Position numbers and translations under genes: made by a program
Assembly: GCF_007176755.1 (NCBI RefSeq)
Contig: NZ_BJTV01000008.1
Span: forward strand, 62,001-126,000
Direction of reading: 5' to 3'
DNA from: Streptomyces sp. 1-11
Lineage (GTDB): Bacteria; Actinomycetota; Actinomycetes; Streptomycetales; Streptomycetaceae
Length of the DNA stretch: 64,000 nucleotides
Shown here: piece after piece, positions 63,931 to 64,000 of the stretch
How the letters are laid out: each line of letters opens with the position of its first letter
Position numbering within the stretch: position 1 is the stretch's first letter
The notes under the pieces: generated by a model
Told to the model about the DNA's origin: nothing
Database searches by the model: none
The model's input: the letters and a program-made list of their open reading frames with translations, nothing else

Positions 63931-64000
63931 TCAGACCGTTCCGCTCTCGGCGATCGTGACCTTCGCGCTCGGCGTGCCGCTGCGGCTGCCCAGCCCCTCG
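63931..64000 (-). CDS. C-terminal fragment of a gene entering from the right edge
   Basis: The last 22 codons of a minus-strand gene (EGLGSRSGTPSAKVTIAESG..., stop at 63933-63931). The ending resembles cyclophilin-type peptidyl-prolyl isomerases (Gly/Ser/Thr-Pro then VTI), but this is too short to be certain. Confidence 0.35.
   Translation of the reverse strand, partial: EGLGSRSGTPSAKVTIAESGTV

Overview
The window is a very GC-rich, densely coding chromosomal segment with strong third-position G/C bias. A short chaplin, an RsbR/RsbS/RsbT module with SpoIIE-type phosphatases, a furA-katG pair, secreted CBM-bearing hydrolases and several apparently leaderless genes all point to Streptomyces. 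The mix of conserved metabolic genes with many stress, scavenging and remnant genes looks like a chromosome-arm or arm-proximal region. No phage, integrase, complete transposase, CRISPR array or secondary-metabolite cluster was seen.

Layout. 0-5 kb: a partial membrane histidine-kinase-like ATPase (-) and pyruvate carboxylase (+). 5-13 kb: a small secreted protein, a GH18 chitinase with a DasR-type promoter element, a hotdog thioesterase, an FAD monooxygenase, an IMPase-like protein missing metal ligands, a large CBM32/beta-helix secreted protein and a truncated AraC regulator. 13.8-21 kb: a large-subunit catalase, a chaplin, then a translationally coupled five-gene operon (-) encoding RsbR, RsbS, RsbT and two SpoIIE phosphatases. 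21-27 kb: an SRPBCC protein, acyltransferase, furA-katG, an Rv1733c-like membrane protein and a MITE-like element. 27-30 kb: a blaA-blaB regulator pair divergent from a class A beta-lactamase. 30-38 kb: a PL9 pectate lyase with promoter and operator, a small Cys protein, an SDR, an APH-like kinase, a serine-tRNA-like gene with an abnormal anticodon arm, a polysaccharide deacetylase, RidA, a cis-prenyltransferase and a GNAT protein without a clear start. 38-45 kb: a PAS-SpoIIE phosphatase, then a mandelate-type aromatic module: benzoylformate decarboxylase, aldehyde dehydrogenase and AAHS transporter (-), with a divergent LysR gene.

45-52 kb is a stress or dormancy cluster: USP, three CBS-BON proteins, STAS, zinc alcohol dehydrogenase, an HTH-PNPOx fusion, an Rv1733c-like protein and a cNMP-binding protein. 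Four of its promoter regions carry 14-bp sites of the form GGGNC-N4-GNCCC or close variants, mostly 21-25 bp apart. This has the same architecture as the mycobacterial DosR/DevR box, so a DevR/OsdR-type response regulator encoded elsewhere probably controls the cluster. It is the most interesting system seen here.

52-64 kb: a YheO/DauR-like regulator with a D-amino-acid lyase and a threonine/serine dehydratase, two small proteins, an AMIN-like secreted protein, an NAD kinase paralogue, a sirtuin, a beta-lactamase-like serine hydrolase, an NCS1 permease, a truncated NmrA-like gene behind a double palindrome, a YihY protein, a conserved hypothetical and a gene fragment at the right edge.

Overall the region combines peroxide defence (two catalases and FurA), partner-switching signalling, hypoxia/dormancy-type stress genes and polymer or aromatic-acid scavenging.
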